Positions 25,971 through 35,531 of a stretch of DNA of 64,000 nucleotides are shown piece after piece (positions within the stretch are counted from its first letter, which is position 1; each line of letters opens with the position of its first letter). Location: positions 842,198 to 906,197 of the forward strand of contig JAAFAB010000001.1 of NCBI GenBank assembly GCA_018222585.1. The letters are read 5' to 3'. The notes under the pieces were generated by a model. It was not told where the DNA came from, ran no database searches, and saw only the letters and a list, made by a program, of their open reading frames with translations. This stretch comes from Paracoccaceae bacterium (GTDB lineage Bacteria; Pseudomonadota; Alphaproteobacteria; Rhodobacterales; Rhodobacteraceae). The position numbers and the translations under genes are program-made.

Positions 25971-27128
25971 TCACAAGGTCAGCCCCTGGGGGGCAGGTTC
26001 GACTGCGGGCCGTCCGCCCGGTTCGACCGCCGCGCCCGCGCTTTCGGCGTCTTGGGCATCATCCCACATGCGAATCTCGCGGCCCACGACCGGAAGCAGC
26101 GCGCGATCCATGCCAAGACGAAGGATTTCCCTGCGCTGGGCAACGCACTCGCTGGTGCGCTGCTTCTTTATGACGGGGGAGCGCAGGTCTCTCAGTTGAA
26201 GGTACGGGTGACTTGAGATGAAGTAGTAGGACAGCTTCGTCGCGGCCAGGAGCAAGTCCGCTTCTGCCTCGAACGCGGCGTCGGACAGGCCGGAGGTGTC
26301 CAGGGCCTGGAAGGACTGGCGTGTGCGGATGTCATGCCGCGCCTGGTAGGCGACCAGGTGCCGCTTTTCCTGCACTGAAAGCGCCATGGCGGCTCGCAGC
26401 AGATCGGTCGGGCTCAGGTAGGCCCCAATCGAAAAACCCGCCTGCCTGAGGCGGTCCGTCAGTCGAATCTCATGCTGGCGGATCACCAGATCCTTGTTGT
26501 CATGCAGGGCCATCCGGTCCCATATCCGGTGAAAGCGCTGGTCGCGAAGGACCCGCCCGGACACGCGATAGAAATAGCTTTGCAGATGATGGTGGGCGTC
26601 GCGCCGGGCCTTGTCGTTGAAGAAGATGCCGTAGACGTCGGCCGAAGCGGCGCGCGCTTGATCCAGGAATGTGCAATCGGGCCGAACAGGGAACCAGATG
26701 GAATCGTTCAGGATGAACAGGTTCTCCGGGTCGTAGCCACGTTCTCGGATGGTCTGGATGCCTTCCCGGTAGCCGCCGAAGTCATAGCCGGTGTTCGGGC
26801 GGCGGATGACCAGGTGGGCGCCTTCCAGAAGGCGAGACAGCTCACGCTCCGCGAGCGGGTGGTTCACCACGACGATCGGCGCAACGCCTTGCGAGACGAA
26901 GAAATCGAGTTGCTGGTAGGTCGAGGGAAGGATGCCGTTCGGCTGGTAGATCAGGAGGATCGCAAGATCCTGCAGAGCCGGGATCGCCCCTTCTGACCTG
27001 GTCACGAGACGTGTGCGGTGCCGGTCATGAACCCACGTGTTCAGATACCCTGTTGGCAGCATGGCCGACTTGGCAAGCCGGATAAACGGGCGGCGCAGCT
27101 CCCGCTTCAGCTTCCAGGCCGGAATCAT
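25971..27128 (-). CDS. RgpF-like rhamnan/O-antigen glycosyltransferase-associated protein
   Basis: 385 residues of the RgpF family (rhamnan synthesis protein F), recognised by FFVSQGVAPIVVVNHPL, RRPNTGYDFGGYREGI, FILNDSIWFPV and YGIFFND, a GT-A-like core with a D-containing substrate site. RgpF-type proteins take part in rhamnose-rich surface polysaccharide assembly. A tail of about 35 residues rich in Ala, Glu and Pro (EPGGRPAVEPAP) is not part of the fold. Cytoplasmic. With the deacetylase-like gene it forms a two-gene surface-glycan unit. Confidence 0.78.
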   Translation of the reverse strand: MIPAWKLKRELRRPFIRLAKSAMLPTGYLNTWVHDRHRTRLVTRSEGAIPALQDLAILLIYQPNGILPSTYQQLDFFVSQGVAPIVVVNHPLAERELSRLLEGAHLVIRRPNTGYDFGGYREGIQTIRERGYDPENLFILNDSIWFPVRPDCTFLDQARAASADVYGIFFNDKARRDAHHHLQSYFYRVSGRVLRDQRFHRIWDRMALHDNKDLVIRQHEIRLTDRLRQAGFSIGAYLSPTDLLRAAMALSVQEKRHLVAYQARHDIRTRQSFQALDTSGLSDAAFEAEADLLLAATKLSYYFISSHPYLQLRDLRSPVIKKQRTSECVAQRREILRLGMDRALLPVVGREIRMWDDAQDAESAGAAVEPGGRPAVEPAPQGLTL

Positions 27129-27641
27129 AGCTCTATGACCATTGGTTCAAAGCTCCCCGGCTCTGGTCACGGTCCTGCACCATGCTGCCGGTCCTCTTCT
27201 CGCATCCAAGTGTTTCGCGGCCTGCGCCGTGATCCCGTTCGCTGACGTGGTGCAGGAGGTGTCCCTTATGTGCTGCGCACTCGTCAAGTGTCTCGGTCCG
27301 CTACCTGCGCAGGGCCGCCCCTCCAGCGCCACGTCGCGACGGTCCGCTTCTCAGCACGGCAGCCATGGCCCACATGCAGGTCGCCCTCCGGGTACATGAC
27401 ATTCATCACGACACGACAAGGAGCGTCCCGCTCAAGCCGTGTCGCCGCGAATGTTCGACAACCTCGAGCGAGGGGACCGCGCTCCATTGAGGTATGTGGC
27501 GCTTGAGTGACGACCAAGGCGCAGCGCAGTCGGGTGAGGCCAGAGGCGCTCGGCTTTCACGAAATCGGCAGCAGGCCAAACCGAGTATGCGGCACTGAAG
27601 CAATCGCCATCAACTCCAGCGTTTCCATACTGCGACATCGC
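27129..27641. other. Intergenic tract, no gene recognised
   Basis: About 510 bases between the RgpF-like gene and MarC. Several short open frames occur on both strands but none has motifs or a ribosome binding site. CGACGGTCCGCTTCTC near 27337 resembles the relics seen near 22375. Confidence 0.4.
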
Positions 27642-28262
27642 TCAGGAAAGTGCGAGACTGTGGTAGCCGTCCAGCAACCTGTCCAAGGCGATCACCGCCA
27701 GCACCATGCCTAGTACAATCCTCGCAGCTTTACCGGCCGCGAGCCCCAAACACCGCTGGATGGGCTCAGCCGCAATCAGCGCCGTGAACGTCAGGCAGAG
27801 CACGAGCGCCATGATGACCATAGTGATACAGTCGTCGAACCACGATCTACCATGGTTATCCGCCAGGATTAGAATCACAGTGATCGCCGCAGGCGTCGCC
27901 ATAGTGGCCGCGGAGAACGGGATGCCCGGTTGCATCCACCAATCCGATCCCGTCGCGGACGTCCGGCGCCGAACCTGCAAGCCGTTAAAGATCATGCTCA
28001 GCGAGACGAGAAGAAGGATCACGCCGCCGGCAAGCGGGAACGCCCCGGCATTCAGGTTCAAGGGCTGGAGAACCGGCTTCCCCACACCATAGCAAGCGAC
28101 GAGCACCACTCCGGATAGTACGACTGTCCTCACCGCATGGCGGTTGCGCTCGACGCGTGGCATCTCATTGGTGGCAAGCATGAAGACAGGTATCGCTCCA
28201 AGCGGATTGATCACCACGAAGAAGATGATGAACTCCTTGATGGTGGCGGCCATGTCCATCAT
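27642..28262 (-). CDS. MarC-family integral membrane protein
   Basis: 206 residues with six membrane spans. The start INPLGAIPVFMLAT, the central GVILLLVSLSMIFNG and the PLAGGVILLL-type glycine motifs are the MarC/YhgN signature. MarC-type proteins have no agreed transport substrate. The ATG at 28262 is chosen because GGAGGGAGGC stands directly upstream; the frame extends four codons further but those overlap the binding site. It is 121 bases downstream of the antiporter gene on the same strand and may share its transcript. Confidence 0.82.
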   Translation of the reverse strand: MMDMAATIKEFIIFFVVINPLGAIPVFMLATNEMPRVERNRHAVRTVVLSGVVLVACYGVGKPVLQPLNLNAGAFPLAGGVILLLVSLSMIFNGLQVRRRTSATGSDWWMQPGIPFSAATMATPAAITVILILADNHGRSWFDDCITMVIMALVLCLTFTALIAAEPIQRCLGLAAGKAARIVLGMVLAVIALDRLLDGYHSLALS

Positions 28263-28383
28263 GCCTCCCTCCAACTTTCAGGTGGTCTTCCCAACTAACG
28301 GGAACTGGGCTCCAAAATTCAAGCGCCCAACCCCTCCGTCGCTGCCGAGGCATCCGATGCAACAGACTGCTCCGTCCGCCGGA

Positions 28384-30897
28384 TCAAGTGGTGCCCCCGG
28401 TTTCCGGCAGCAAAGCCGAGGGGTCGATTCCACGCGCGTTGACACTGTCACGGACAGCTTGGCGCAGGGTGTCACTGCGCTCGAGCAGTCGGCGGAACCT
28501 CTCATCGTCGAGCACCAGCAGCGTAGTGGGAGCAATCGCCCGCACCTCGGCGCGGCGCGAGCGACTGCTCAGAAGTGCCATTTGCCCGAACATTTCACCC
28601 CGACCGAGGCGCCATGTCTGGCCTGCGGCCGTGAGTTCCACCGCGCCCGAGGCAATGAAAGCGACGCTTCGGGCAGGGCTGTCCTTCCGGATGATCACCT
28701 CCCCCGCGTCGACATACCAAGTGGTAAGCGCGCGCCCAAGTCGCTTCAGCGCCGCCTCGTCGAGATCCGCGAACAGCGGGAACTGGCGGACCAGCGCCAC
28801 CCGTTGTAGCCTGACGTCAAGATCCGGGCGTCTCTCGACCGCCGCGCGCCGCGCGTTGAGGTCCTGCATCAGGGCGGTGTGAACTTCTGCCCCGATCAGA
28901 CCGTCCTCCCGCATCGCAACATATTCGCGTTCCTCGAGGCGCAAGGCCGTGCGTCGGATGAAGCGGCGCTCCAGCTCCTCCGCATAGCCCGGGTATTGCA
29001 GGCGCAGGCCTTCCAGCGCGGTCTCCACCGCTTCGATCCGGCGCGACAGCAGTTCCTGCAGCAGGTCGGCCACCCGGCGGCCGTGAATCCGCCGGATGCG
29101 CCTGTCGATGAACGGCCCCAGATCACGCAGGATGAGGCGCTGCGACAGCAGCAGCTCGAACCGGTCCGCGGTCATCCGCGCCAGCGGCCCGGCAAGGCCG
29201 AACCAGCCATGCAGCCGCAGTCCCACCCGGAAAGGCCGGCCATAGGCGACGCTGCGGCGTGCCGCACGCTGGTAACCGTTGCGGCCCTGGGTGCGGGCGC
29301 CTTCGATCAGGCTTTCCGCGGTCGACAGGACCTGCTCCGCCATCCGCGCCGAAATCGTGCGCTCGCGCACCCGGGACAGGATCACGTCCCGTTCGTGACC
29401 GGCCAGCGCGATCAGGCCCAGCGTGATCCTGTCGCGATCGAGGATATCTGCGCTTGCCTCGGCCTGCTTCACCGCCTGGTCCAGCCGCTCGCCGAAGCGC
29501 TTCGCCTCGGACCGGACGATCTCGTGGCTCAGATCGTAATTGTCGGTGGTCCGCGCCACGTCCTCGCGCACTGTCTGGAGCGCGACGGCGACGACCTGCC
29601 GGGACAGCGCCTCGTCGATCGGCGAAAGCCGGTCAAGTCCTAGCCACGAAATGACTGCCCTGAGCGTGGTCCCCTGCACCACCAGCGTGAAGAGCGTGAA
29701 GCCGGTGGCCAGAATGCCGACCACCCGTTGGATCCCGTCCGGCACGCGGGCGCTTTCCGTTACCGCAAGCGCCAGGGCGAGCGTCACCGCGCCCCGCAAC
29801 CCGCCCCAGAGGATCGCCACCCGGTATGGGCGCTCCACGACCGGAGACAGCTTGATCGTCGACAGGAGCGGCAGGAGCCCGAAAAGGATCACCACGCGCG
29901 CCACTATGGCGGCAACGACCACCACGCCAACCAGCACAAAATCCGTGATCCTGATCTCCTCGAGCAGACGGGGGATCAGCAGAGCGGCCAGAATGAAGAT
30001 CAGTGACCCGGCCCAATGCGCCAGCACGTCCCAGAGTTCGCGCAGGTTCGTCCAGCTCTGGGGAGGCAGGCGTCCCGGCGCCGTCAGGTTCAGAATCAGC
30101 CCCGCTACCACGACCGCGATCACGCCTGAGGCGCCTGCAACCTGCTCTGCCCCAATGTAGGCGAGGTAGGGCAGCGCGATCGAGACCGAGAGCTGCGCCA
30201 ACTCGAAGCGGCTGAACAGCGCCATGATCCCAACCGCACTCCGGGCCAGCAACCAGCCGGTGAAGGCGCCACCGATGATCAGCCAGGGGAAACGTGCGAG
30301 CGCCTCGCCAAGGTCCGGGTCCGGCACGCCAAGCATCACAAAGCCCATGAAAAGGCCAAAGAGCGAAATGGCGGCGGCGTCATTCAACAGGCTCTCGCCC
30401 TCGATGATACGCGCCAGCCGGCGGGGCGCCGAGATAGAGCGGAAGATCGAGACTACCGCTGAAGGGTCGGTGGTCGATACGATCGCCCCGATGAGCAGGC
30501 AGGCGGTCAGCGGAAGGGCACTGGCCCAGGAGAGCGCATAGCCGACACTGACCGTGGCCACCACCACAGCTACCACCGCCAGCAGCAGGATCGGCACCCA
30601 ATCGTCCAACATGCGGCCTAGATTCATTCCCAGAGTCGCTTGGAATAGCAGCGTTGGCAGGAACACGTAGAGGAAGACGTTGGACCGGATCGGCAGGCCA
30701 AGGATCGCCTCGGCGGCCGGGTTGAGGGCATCTGTCAGATCGGTCTGAAGGAAAAAGATCGCCCCCGCCCCGATCAGGATCCCCAGCATAGCGAGGATCA
30801 CGCTGTACGGCAGCCGGAGGCGCGCCGCTAGCGGCTCGGCGGCGCCGATCAGAAGGAAGAGCGACGCAATGATCGTGGTGATAATGACGATGTCCAT
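28384..30897 (-). CDS. CPA1 Na+/H+ antiporter with cyclic-nucleotide-binding tail
   Basis: 837 residues. Residues 1-420 form the cation:proton antiporter domain with about twelve spans and the ion-binding block IVSTTDPSAVVSIFR and GESLLNDAAAI; GGLRGAVTLALALA is the other CPA1 landmark. A cytoplasmic helical region of about 270 residues (rich in Arg and Glu) follows, then a cyclic-nucleotide-binding-like domain (about 690-810, ending MFGQMALLSSRSRRAEVRA). This layout resembles SOS1 and sperm NHE proteins, in which the tail gates the antiporter. Exchange of Na+ for H+ at the inner membrane is the expected activity; whether a nucleotide binds is not known. Confidence 0.85.
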   Translation of the reverse strand: MDIVIITTIIASLFLLIGAAEPLAARLRLPYSVILAMLGILIGAGAIFFLQTDLTDALNPAAEAILGLPIRSNVFLYVFLPTLLFQATLGMNLGRMLDDWVPILLLAVVAVVVATVSVGYALSWASALPLTACLLIGAIVSTTDPSAVVSIFRSISAPRRLARIIEGESLLNDAAAISLFGLFMGFVMLGVPDPDLGEALARFPWLIIGGAFTGWLLARSAVGIMALFSRFELAQLSVSIALPYLAYIGAEQVAGASGVIAVVVAGLILNLTAPGRLPPQSWTNLRELWDVLAHWAGSLIFILAALLIPRLLEEIRITDFVLVGVVVVAAIVARVVILFGLLPLLSTIKLSPVVERPYRVAILWGGLRGAVTLALALAVTESARVPDGIQRVVGILATGFTLFTLVVQGTTLRAVISWLGLDRLSPIDEALSRQVVAVALQTVREDVARTTDNYDLSHEIVRSEAKRFGERLDQAVKQAEASADILDRDRITLGLIALAGHERDVILSRVRERTISARMAEQVLSTAESLIEGARTQGRNGYQRAARRSVAYGRPFRVGLRLHGWFGLAGPLARMTADRFELLLSQRLILRDLGPFIDRRIRRIHGRRVADLLQELLSRRIEAVETALEGLRLQYPGYAEELERRFIRRTALRLEEREYVAMREDGLIGAEVHTALMQDLNARRAAVERRPDLDVRLQRVALVRQFPLFADLDEAALKRLGRALTTWYVDAGEVIIRKDSPARSVAFIASGAVELTAAGQTWRLGRGEMFGQMALLSSRSRRAEVRAIAPTTLLVLDDERFRRLLERSDTLRQAVRDSVNARGIDPSALLPETGGTT

Positions 30898-31359
30898 GCA
30901 CCGTGATTACCATGCAGTAAGGTGGACGGAAGGGGGAACTGGCAGGGCGACGTCCGGGACTGCAGTAGATCGTCCCGCCGATCATTCTCTCGACGGTTCG
31001 ATCGACCTCAACCGGACCAAAGTCTCACCTTCGTCAGACGATGGCTGCTCGTGCCATCTCGGAAAATTTAGAGCGGCCGCAATCAAGATTGCGGTGTGGA
31101 CAGCTACTGCATAGCAAGCAGGAAATCACCGATCTCCAACTCTTTCGCGACATTTGTGCAAGACACAGCATGACGCCAGGCACCGACACGAAGGGTGGGG
31201 AACCGCCACTTGCGGCGCGCTGGACGAACGGCAGCGATGCGCAGTGAACTGCCTCTACAAATTACTGAGCCCGAGCGTGGCTGCCATGGCAGTGACCGGC
31301 CTTCTGCTGGCTGCGATAGTCCTGCCTTGATTGAATATACTGATGGTTGCGGCCAAACG
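30898..31359. other. Intergenic tract before the defence-like gene
   Basis: No gene recognised. Holds the 31-bp repeat copy 2 (31168-31198). Base composition becomes visibly AT-richer from about 31320 onward. Confidence 0.45.
31168..31198 (+). repeat. 31-bp dispersed repeat, copy 2
   Basis: Differs from 11378-11408 at three positions by eye. Lies about 160 bases before the AT-rich insert begins. Confidence 0.55.
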
Positions 31360-31388
31360 TTGCGAACACTAAGACTCGCCGCTAGAAT
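31360..31388 (+). promoter_or_regulatory. Predicted sigma-70 promoter of the DUF262 gene
   Basis: TTGCGA (31360-31365) and TAGAAT (31383-31388) are separated by 17 bases. Transcription would start about 25 bases before the ATG. Confidence 0.5.
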
Positions 31389-31419
31389 AGCGTCTAACGG
31401 AAAAGCAAGGCGGCCGGAA

Positions 31420-33114
31420 ATGAAAATTGAATCCCAGGATAAAAGAATTGATGAGCTGCTAAAGGGGAATATATTCCTTATTCCGAGGTTTCAGAGGGAA
31501 TATTCTTGGGAGCCAGATCATGTTACAGCCTTCTGGTCTGATGTTATTGAGAATATGACCGAGCCGTATTTTATTGGGGCTATGGTTGTTTATAAGGTCG
31601 AGCGCTCAACTTTAGCCGTTGTCGATGGACAGCAGCGCCTAACCACCATTACGATTCTGCTTTGTGCAATTCGCGAGGCGTTCAAAGACATTGGCCGCGC
31701 TGATTTGGCTGAAGGTTTGCAAGCCTATATTGAGCAAAAGGATAGGGAAAACAAGACAGTTTATGTTCTCAAGACCGAGTCTTCCTTTCCATTTCTTCAA
31801 GAGGAGGTTTTGAAAAGCGACGCGGCTGAGGTTCCATTCAGCATTGGAAGAGAAGAGGAGGCCATCCAAAGGGCCTACGAAATATTCAAGTCAAATATAT
31901 CTAAGGGGTTGGCCGAGTATCTCGAAAACAAAGAGCAAGCAGCAGATGACAATCAAAGTGATGCAATTTCGTGGCTTTCTAAGCTGCGCGATACTGTTTT
32001 TGACCTCAACTTGATACTTGTTACGCTGGACAGCGAAGATGATGCATACCTGATTTTTGAAACCCTGAACACGCGCGGCAAAGATTTAGCTCTGGCAGAC
32101 CTGCTCAGGAACCATTTCGCCAAGCTCATTCGTGCAGCTAGCGAAGTTGATCAAGTCAAAGAAAAGTGGTCGAAAGTTCATGACACAATCAAAAGCTCTC
32201 CAGTGCAGCTGGACCCTGATACATTCATAGTTCATTCTTGGCAGTCTCGTTACGACTTTGTCACGAAGGCCAAAGTCTTCCAGAAAGTCAAGGATCGTGT
32301 CAGTAAGAAGAATGCAAAATCTCACCTTGACCGTTTCGTGTCTGATTCTGAGCAGTGGCGATCTATCTTTGACACGGAATACCTCTGGTCCAAATCCGAA
32401 AAAGAGGTGGCGAGGTCACTAAAAGCACTTCGGACCTTCAAAGTTGTTCAGCCGGCGCCGGGCATTCTCTCTTTGGTTCGCGCCTACCGAGACAACGTAA
32501 TTAAGTACAGAACGCTGAGAAATGCGCTTTCGAACATAGAGAAATTCCACTTCGCGTTTAATGCGGTCACCTCCTCTCGCTCCTCCGGCGGAATTTCAGG
32601 AATGTACTCGTCGTTTGGGCGTCAGATATTTGATTGCGGCAATAGCGGCGACGCTGCGAATATAATATCTGATCTTGTCTCAAAGCTACAAGAGCGTGAA
32701 GTTTCAGGAACAGAGTTTGATGTTGGATTTGAGCAGATAGTATTTACGAACAAGCACTCGTCGCAAAAGGCACTCGTTCAATATATACTTAGAAAGGTGG
32801 CGATTTTTGAGAGTCAGCCATTCATTGGGGAAACTGACGACCTCACGATCGAGCACCTCCTTCCTCAATCTAGCTCCAAGTCAGATGAAGATCACATGAT
32901 TCTGGGGCAAATCGGAAATCTTATTCTCGTTGATCAGAAAACAAATGGGATGCTTTCCACGAATAGCTTCAAGGAGAAGAAGAGCATCTTGAAAAGCAGG
33001 GGCTACAAGCTGCCCGAACTGTTTGAAGGAGTTGATGAATTGACTGAAGAAGTGATCCGAGAAAACACTCGTCGCATCTCGGAGTTGGCGCGGGAAGATA
33101 TATGGAAAGTTTAA
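31420..33114 (+). CDS. DUF262/DUF1524 GmrSD-type nuclease-like defence protein
   Basis: 564 residues. The N-terminal DUF262 domain has IPRFQREYSW (21-30) and DGQQRLTTI (69-77), the ParB-like nucleotide-handling motifs. The C-terminal DUF1524 HNH-type domain has EHLLPQ (478-483) and IGNLILVDQKTN. In GmrSD and relatives this pairing cleaves modified (glycosylated) DNA as a type IV restriction system; here both domains are in one protein. The gene is clearly AT-richer than its neighbours, uses A/T-ending codons, and stands alone with its own promoter, signs of recent transfer. The ATG at 31420 matches the family start; the Shine-Dalgarno is weak. Phage or plasmid targets are unknown. Confidence 0.85.
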   Translation: MKIESQDKRIDELLKGNIFLIPRFQREYSWEPDHVTAFWSDVIENMTEPYFIGAMVVYKVERSTLAVVDGQQRLTTITILLCAIREAFKDIGRADLAEGLQAYIEQKDRENKTVYVLKTESSFPFLQEEVLKSDAAEVPFSIGREEEAIQRAYEIFKSNISKGLAEYLENKEQAADDNQSDAISWLSKLRDTVFDLNLILVTLDSEDDAYLIFETLNTRGKDLALADLLRNHFAKLIRAASEVDQVKEKWSKVHDTIKSSPVQLDPDTFIVHSWQSRYDFVTKAKVFQKVKDRVSKKNAKSHLDRFVSDSEQWRSIFDTEYLWSKSEKEVARSLKALRTFKVVQPAPGILSLVRAYRDNVIKYRTLRNALSNIEKFHFAFNAVTSSRSSGGISGMYSSFGRQIFDCGNSGDAANIISDLVSKLQEREVSGTEFDVGFEQIVFTNKHSSQKALVQYILRKVAIFESQPFIGETDDLTIEHLLPQSSSKSDEDHMILGQIGNLILVDQKTNGMLSTNSFKEKKSILKSRGYKLPELFEGVDELTEEVIRENTRRISELAREDIWKV

Positions 33115-33369
33115 ATTCAAGGAGTTTTGGCGAGGCAGTGCCAAGTGAAGATGTCTTGCTCGGTCCTTTCAGTTCTCCTGGGTTCCACGTGTCCGCCGCG
33201 AATGACGATGAAGTCTGCTTCGGGCTGTAAACGGCCATTCGCTGCTCTTGTCTCAAAGGTCAACTGTGGGCCGGGAGTGCCATGTTGCTTCGTCAGGCCA
33301 GTCAGGCAGCGCGCCGGAGCGCCGCTTGACCGCTTCTCGCCCGAAGTCGATCAGACCTCGGACATCCGC

Positions 33370-33999
33370 TCATTTCGCTGCAGACGCCAGGTAGGCGCGG
33401 CACATGGCCTTGAGTTCGGACTTCAGTGCCGAGATGTTCTCCTGATCCAGCCCGCGCTCGAAGGCATTGCGGACCGTGCCATAGATCACCGTCGTCAGAG
33501 ACAGGTTGATCCGGTCAACGTCTTCCGCGTGCAGATCCGGAGACTCGCGAAACATTCCCCTGGTCGCCCTGTCCACACGCGCGGCGAAGTCATGCACAAG
33601 CGCCTCGTTGTCCAGTTCCGCCACGGAGCGATAGAGTGCGTGGGTCAATTCCATCCGTTCGGTCTTCACGGACCAATAGGTGTCGATCAGGGCCTCGGCC
33701 GCCACGGAGGCCGGACGCCCCGCCGCGAGGGCGCAGGTATCCTCCACGTTCTCCGCCAACCTGGTGAGAAACCGCTCGTTCAACGCATAGACGAGCGCCT
33801 GCTTGTTCGGAAAATACTGATACATGGTGCCCACTGAGACACCGGCGCGCTCTGCGACCGAACTGGTCGTGAGGCCTGCCATGCCCTGCTTCAGCAAAAC
33901 CTGAATCGTCGCTTCGAAAATCGCGTCCACGGTCACCCGTGATCTGGATTGTGTCGGCGTTTTCCGGGGCTTGAGCTTGTTTGGTGAGGTCGTCGGCAT
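33370..33999 (-). CDS. TetR-family transcriptional regulator
   Basis: 209 residues. Helix-turn-helix TTSSVAERAGVSVGTMYQYF with the typical FPNKQALVYAL helix after it, then an all-helical ligand and dimerisation domain. ATG 33999 is preferred; a TTG four codons upstream is possible. Divergent from the SDR gene at 34064 with 64 AT-rich bases between, so it likely represses that gene. The 255 bases downstream hold only a short relic related to the repeat at 22383-22506. Confidence 0.87.
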   Translation of the reverse strand: MPTTSPNKLKPRKTPTQSRSRVTVDAIFEATIQVLLKQGMAGLTTSSVAERAGVSVGTMYQYFPNKQALVYALNERFLTRLAENVEDTCALAAGRPASVAAEALIDTYWSVKTERMELTHALYRSVAELDNEALVHDFAARVDRATRGMFRESPDLHAEDVDRINLSLTTVIYGTVRNAFERGLDQENISALKSELKAMCRAYLASAAK

Positions 34000-34063
34000 A
34001 TGCGAATCCAAAACCTGATGTTTTATTCATATATCTAATTTACCACAACGAAAGGAAAGACTT

Positions 34064-34783
34064 ATGACCCAGGCTCGCATCGCACTCGTGACTGGCGGCA
34101 ACAAGGGAATTGGCTTCGAAACGGCTCGAAAACTGGCTGATGCGGGCGTCCATGTCCTGATCGGAAGCCGCAACAAGGAGCGGGGGAACGCCGCTGCGGC
34201 AACATTGGCGGATGAGGGGTTCAGCGCCGAAAGCCTTCATCTGGACCTTGATGACGCCGCATCCATTGCTGCCGCCGCTGCGGCAATCAAGAGCCGGTTC
34301 GGCCGGTTGGACATCCTCGTCAACAACGCCGGCATCTTTGATTTCGGCGATGCCGCACCCGGCAAGGCCTCTCTTGATGCGGTGCGGCGGGTGATGGAGG
34401 TCAACTTCATCGGCGCGCTGGCGGTGACCCAGGCCATGCTGCCCCTGCTGCGCGCCGCGCCGGAGGCCCGCATCGTGAACCTGTCGAGCTCGTTGGGCTC
34501 TCTGACCGAGAATGCGGATCCCGGTGCGCCCTACTACACGCAGCGCTATATCGGATACAACGCCTCCAAGGCGGCGCTGAACATGCTTACGATACAGCTG
34601 CATGAAGAGTTGAAGAGCGAGGGTATCAAAGTGAATTCGGTCAGCCCCGGTTTCGTCAGGACCGACCTCACCGGCCACGGTGAGATGACGGCGGAAGAAG
34701 GCGCGCGGCTACCCTTCGAATACGCTCTCAAGACAGATGTCAGTGGTCGCTTCGTGGAGCCGAATGGTTCAACGCCCTGGTAG
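34064..34783 (+). CDS. Short-chain dehydrogenase (carbonyl reductase-like)
   Basis: 239 residues. TGGNKGIGFETA cofactor motif, GSRNKERG after strand two (NADPH-type Arg), NNAGIFD, Ser in NLSSSLGSL, and YNASKAAL for Tyr/Lys. The insertion ENADPGAPYYTQRYIG before the active-site Tyr is typical of the carbonyl-reductase-like branch. ATG follows GAAAGGAAAGACTT. Likely reduces an aldehyde, ketone or quinone, under control of the divergent TetR protein. The C-terminus (FVEPNGSTPW) is slightly short but complete. Confidence 0.87.
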   Translation: MTQARIALVTGGNKGIGFETARKLADAGVHVLIGSRNKERGNAAAATLADEGFSAESLHLDLDDAASIAAAAAAIKSRFGRLDILVNNAGIFDFGDAAPGKASLDAVRRVMEVNFIGALAVTQAMLPLLRAAPEARIVNLSSSLGSLTENADPGAPYYTQRYIGYNASKAALNMLTIQLHEELKSEGIKVNSVSPGFVRTDLTGHGEMTAEEGARLPFEYALKTDVSGRFVEPNGSTPW

Positions 34784-35193
34784 GCGCACCTCGCACTCCC
34801 AGGGCGTGTGCCCACAAGCCGCCGATGACGGTTTCGGGGAAGCTGCGATGCTGCGACGGGCTGCACGTCAAACGGCAGGTCTGGCCCGGAAGCGCAAGGT
34901 TCCGCAGGCATGGATACTTCTGGCCCACGTCCGCACGCCGCGTAGCGGCATCACTCTGATATCTGGCGCTGGCCTGGGCCGACCTGCTGATCTTCGGCCT
35001 GCCCTTTAGCCCGGTCTTCTTCCTGGCCCGACCCCTGCTGCCTCGACGGGCCGCCCTGGCGGCGCTGGAGCCCACACGGCGACAGCGATGATCCGTCGCG
35101 CTGCGCCAGGCGCGCGGATCGCATCCTCCTGCCAGGGAACGTGCGACCTCTCAGCGGGCGGCCCCTGTGTGACGGCGCCGTAACCAAGCGGCC
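34784..35193. other. Intergenic tract with a membrane-protein relic
   Basis: No intact gene. The only protein-like segment is 34963-35091, listed separately. Confidence 0.4.
34963..35091 (+). pseudogene. Possible C-terminal fragment of a membrane protein
   Basis: LALAWADLLIFGLPFSPVFF continues to LARPLLPRR and a stop after 42 codons. Hydrophobic then basic, as at the end of a polytopic protein. No start codon, family not recognised. Confidence 0.3.
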
Positions 35194-35222
35194 TTGACCG
35201 TGATGTATCGCGATACTCGATA
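35194..35222 (+). promoter_or_regulatory. Promoter with a perfect 12-bp operator between -35 and -10
   Basis: TTGACC (35194-35199) and TCGATA (35217-35222) are 17 bases apart. The spacer contains the perfect palindrome GTATCGCGATAC (35205-35216), an ideal place for a repressor. It drives the cobalamin riboswitch leader directly downstream. Confidence 0.5.
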
Positions 35223-35241
35223 ACACTGGATGGCTCCCGAC

Positions 35242-35411
35242 GGCCTGAAGGTCGCTGGGATCAAAAGGGAATGCGGTGCGGTGCCACTCAGGCGCCAATT
35301 CCGCGACTGCCCCCGCAACTGTAGGCGGCAAGCGACCCCGAAGAGAACCAATGGGCCAGATGCCCGGGAAGGTTCGGGGAAGCCGAGACCCGCAATTCAG
35401 GAGACCTGCCA
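35242..35411 (+). promoter_or_regulatory. Cobalamin (AdoCbl) riboswitch
   Basis: The conserved order is visible: AAAAGGGAATGCGGTGCG, ATTCCGCGACTGCCCCCGCA followed by ACTGTAGGCGG, ATGCCCGGGAAGG, and the B12 box end AGCCGAGACCCGCAATTCAG then GAGACCTGCC. GGTC near 35250 can close P1 with GACC near 35404. Such elements switch off downstream expression when adenosylcobalamin is abundant, by terminating or by hiding the ribosome site. What follows is a damaged gene pair, so the original regulated operon is truncated. Confidence 0.9.
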
Positions 35412-35531
35412 TCATGTTTTTCACCCAACCCGGGCGGGGTGTCCTGGCAGGAGACTGGATCATGACCAGACGGCCATTGCCGCCAGACAGCTCCGGTATT
35501 CTGCCCGCTCCGCATCTGCGCGGAGGGCGCG

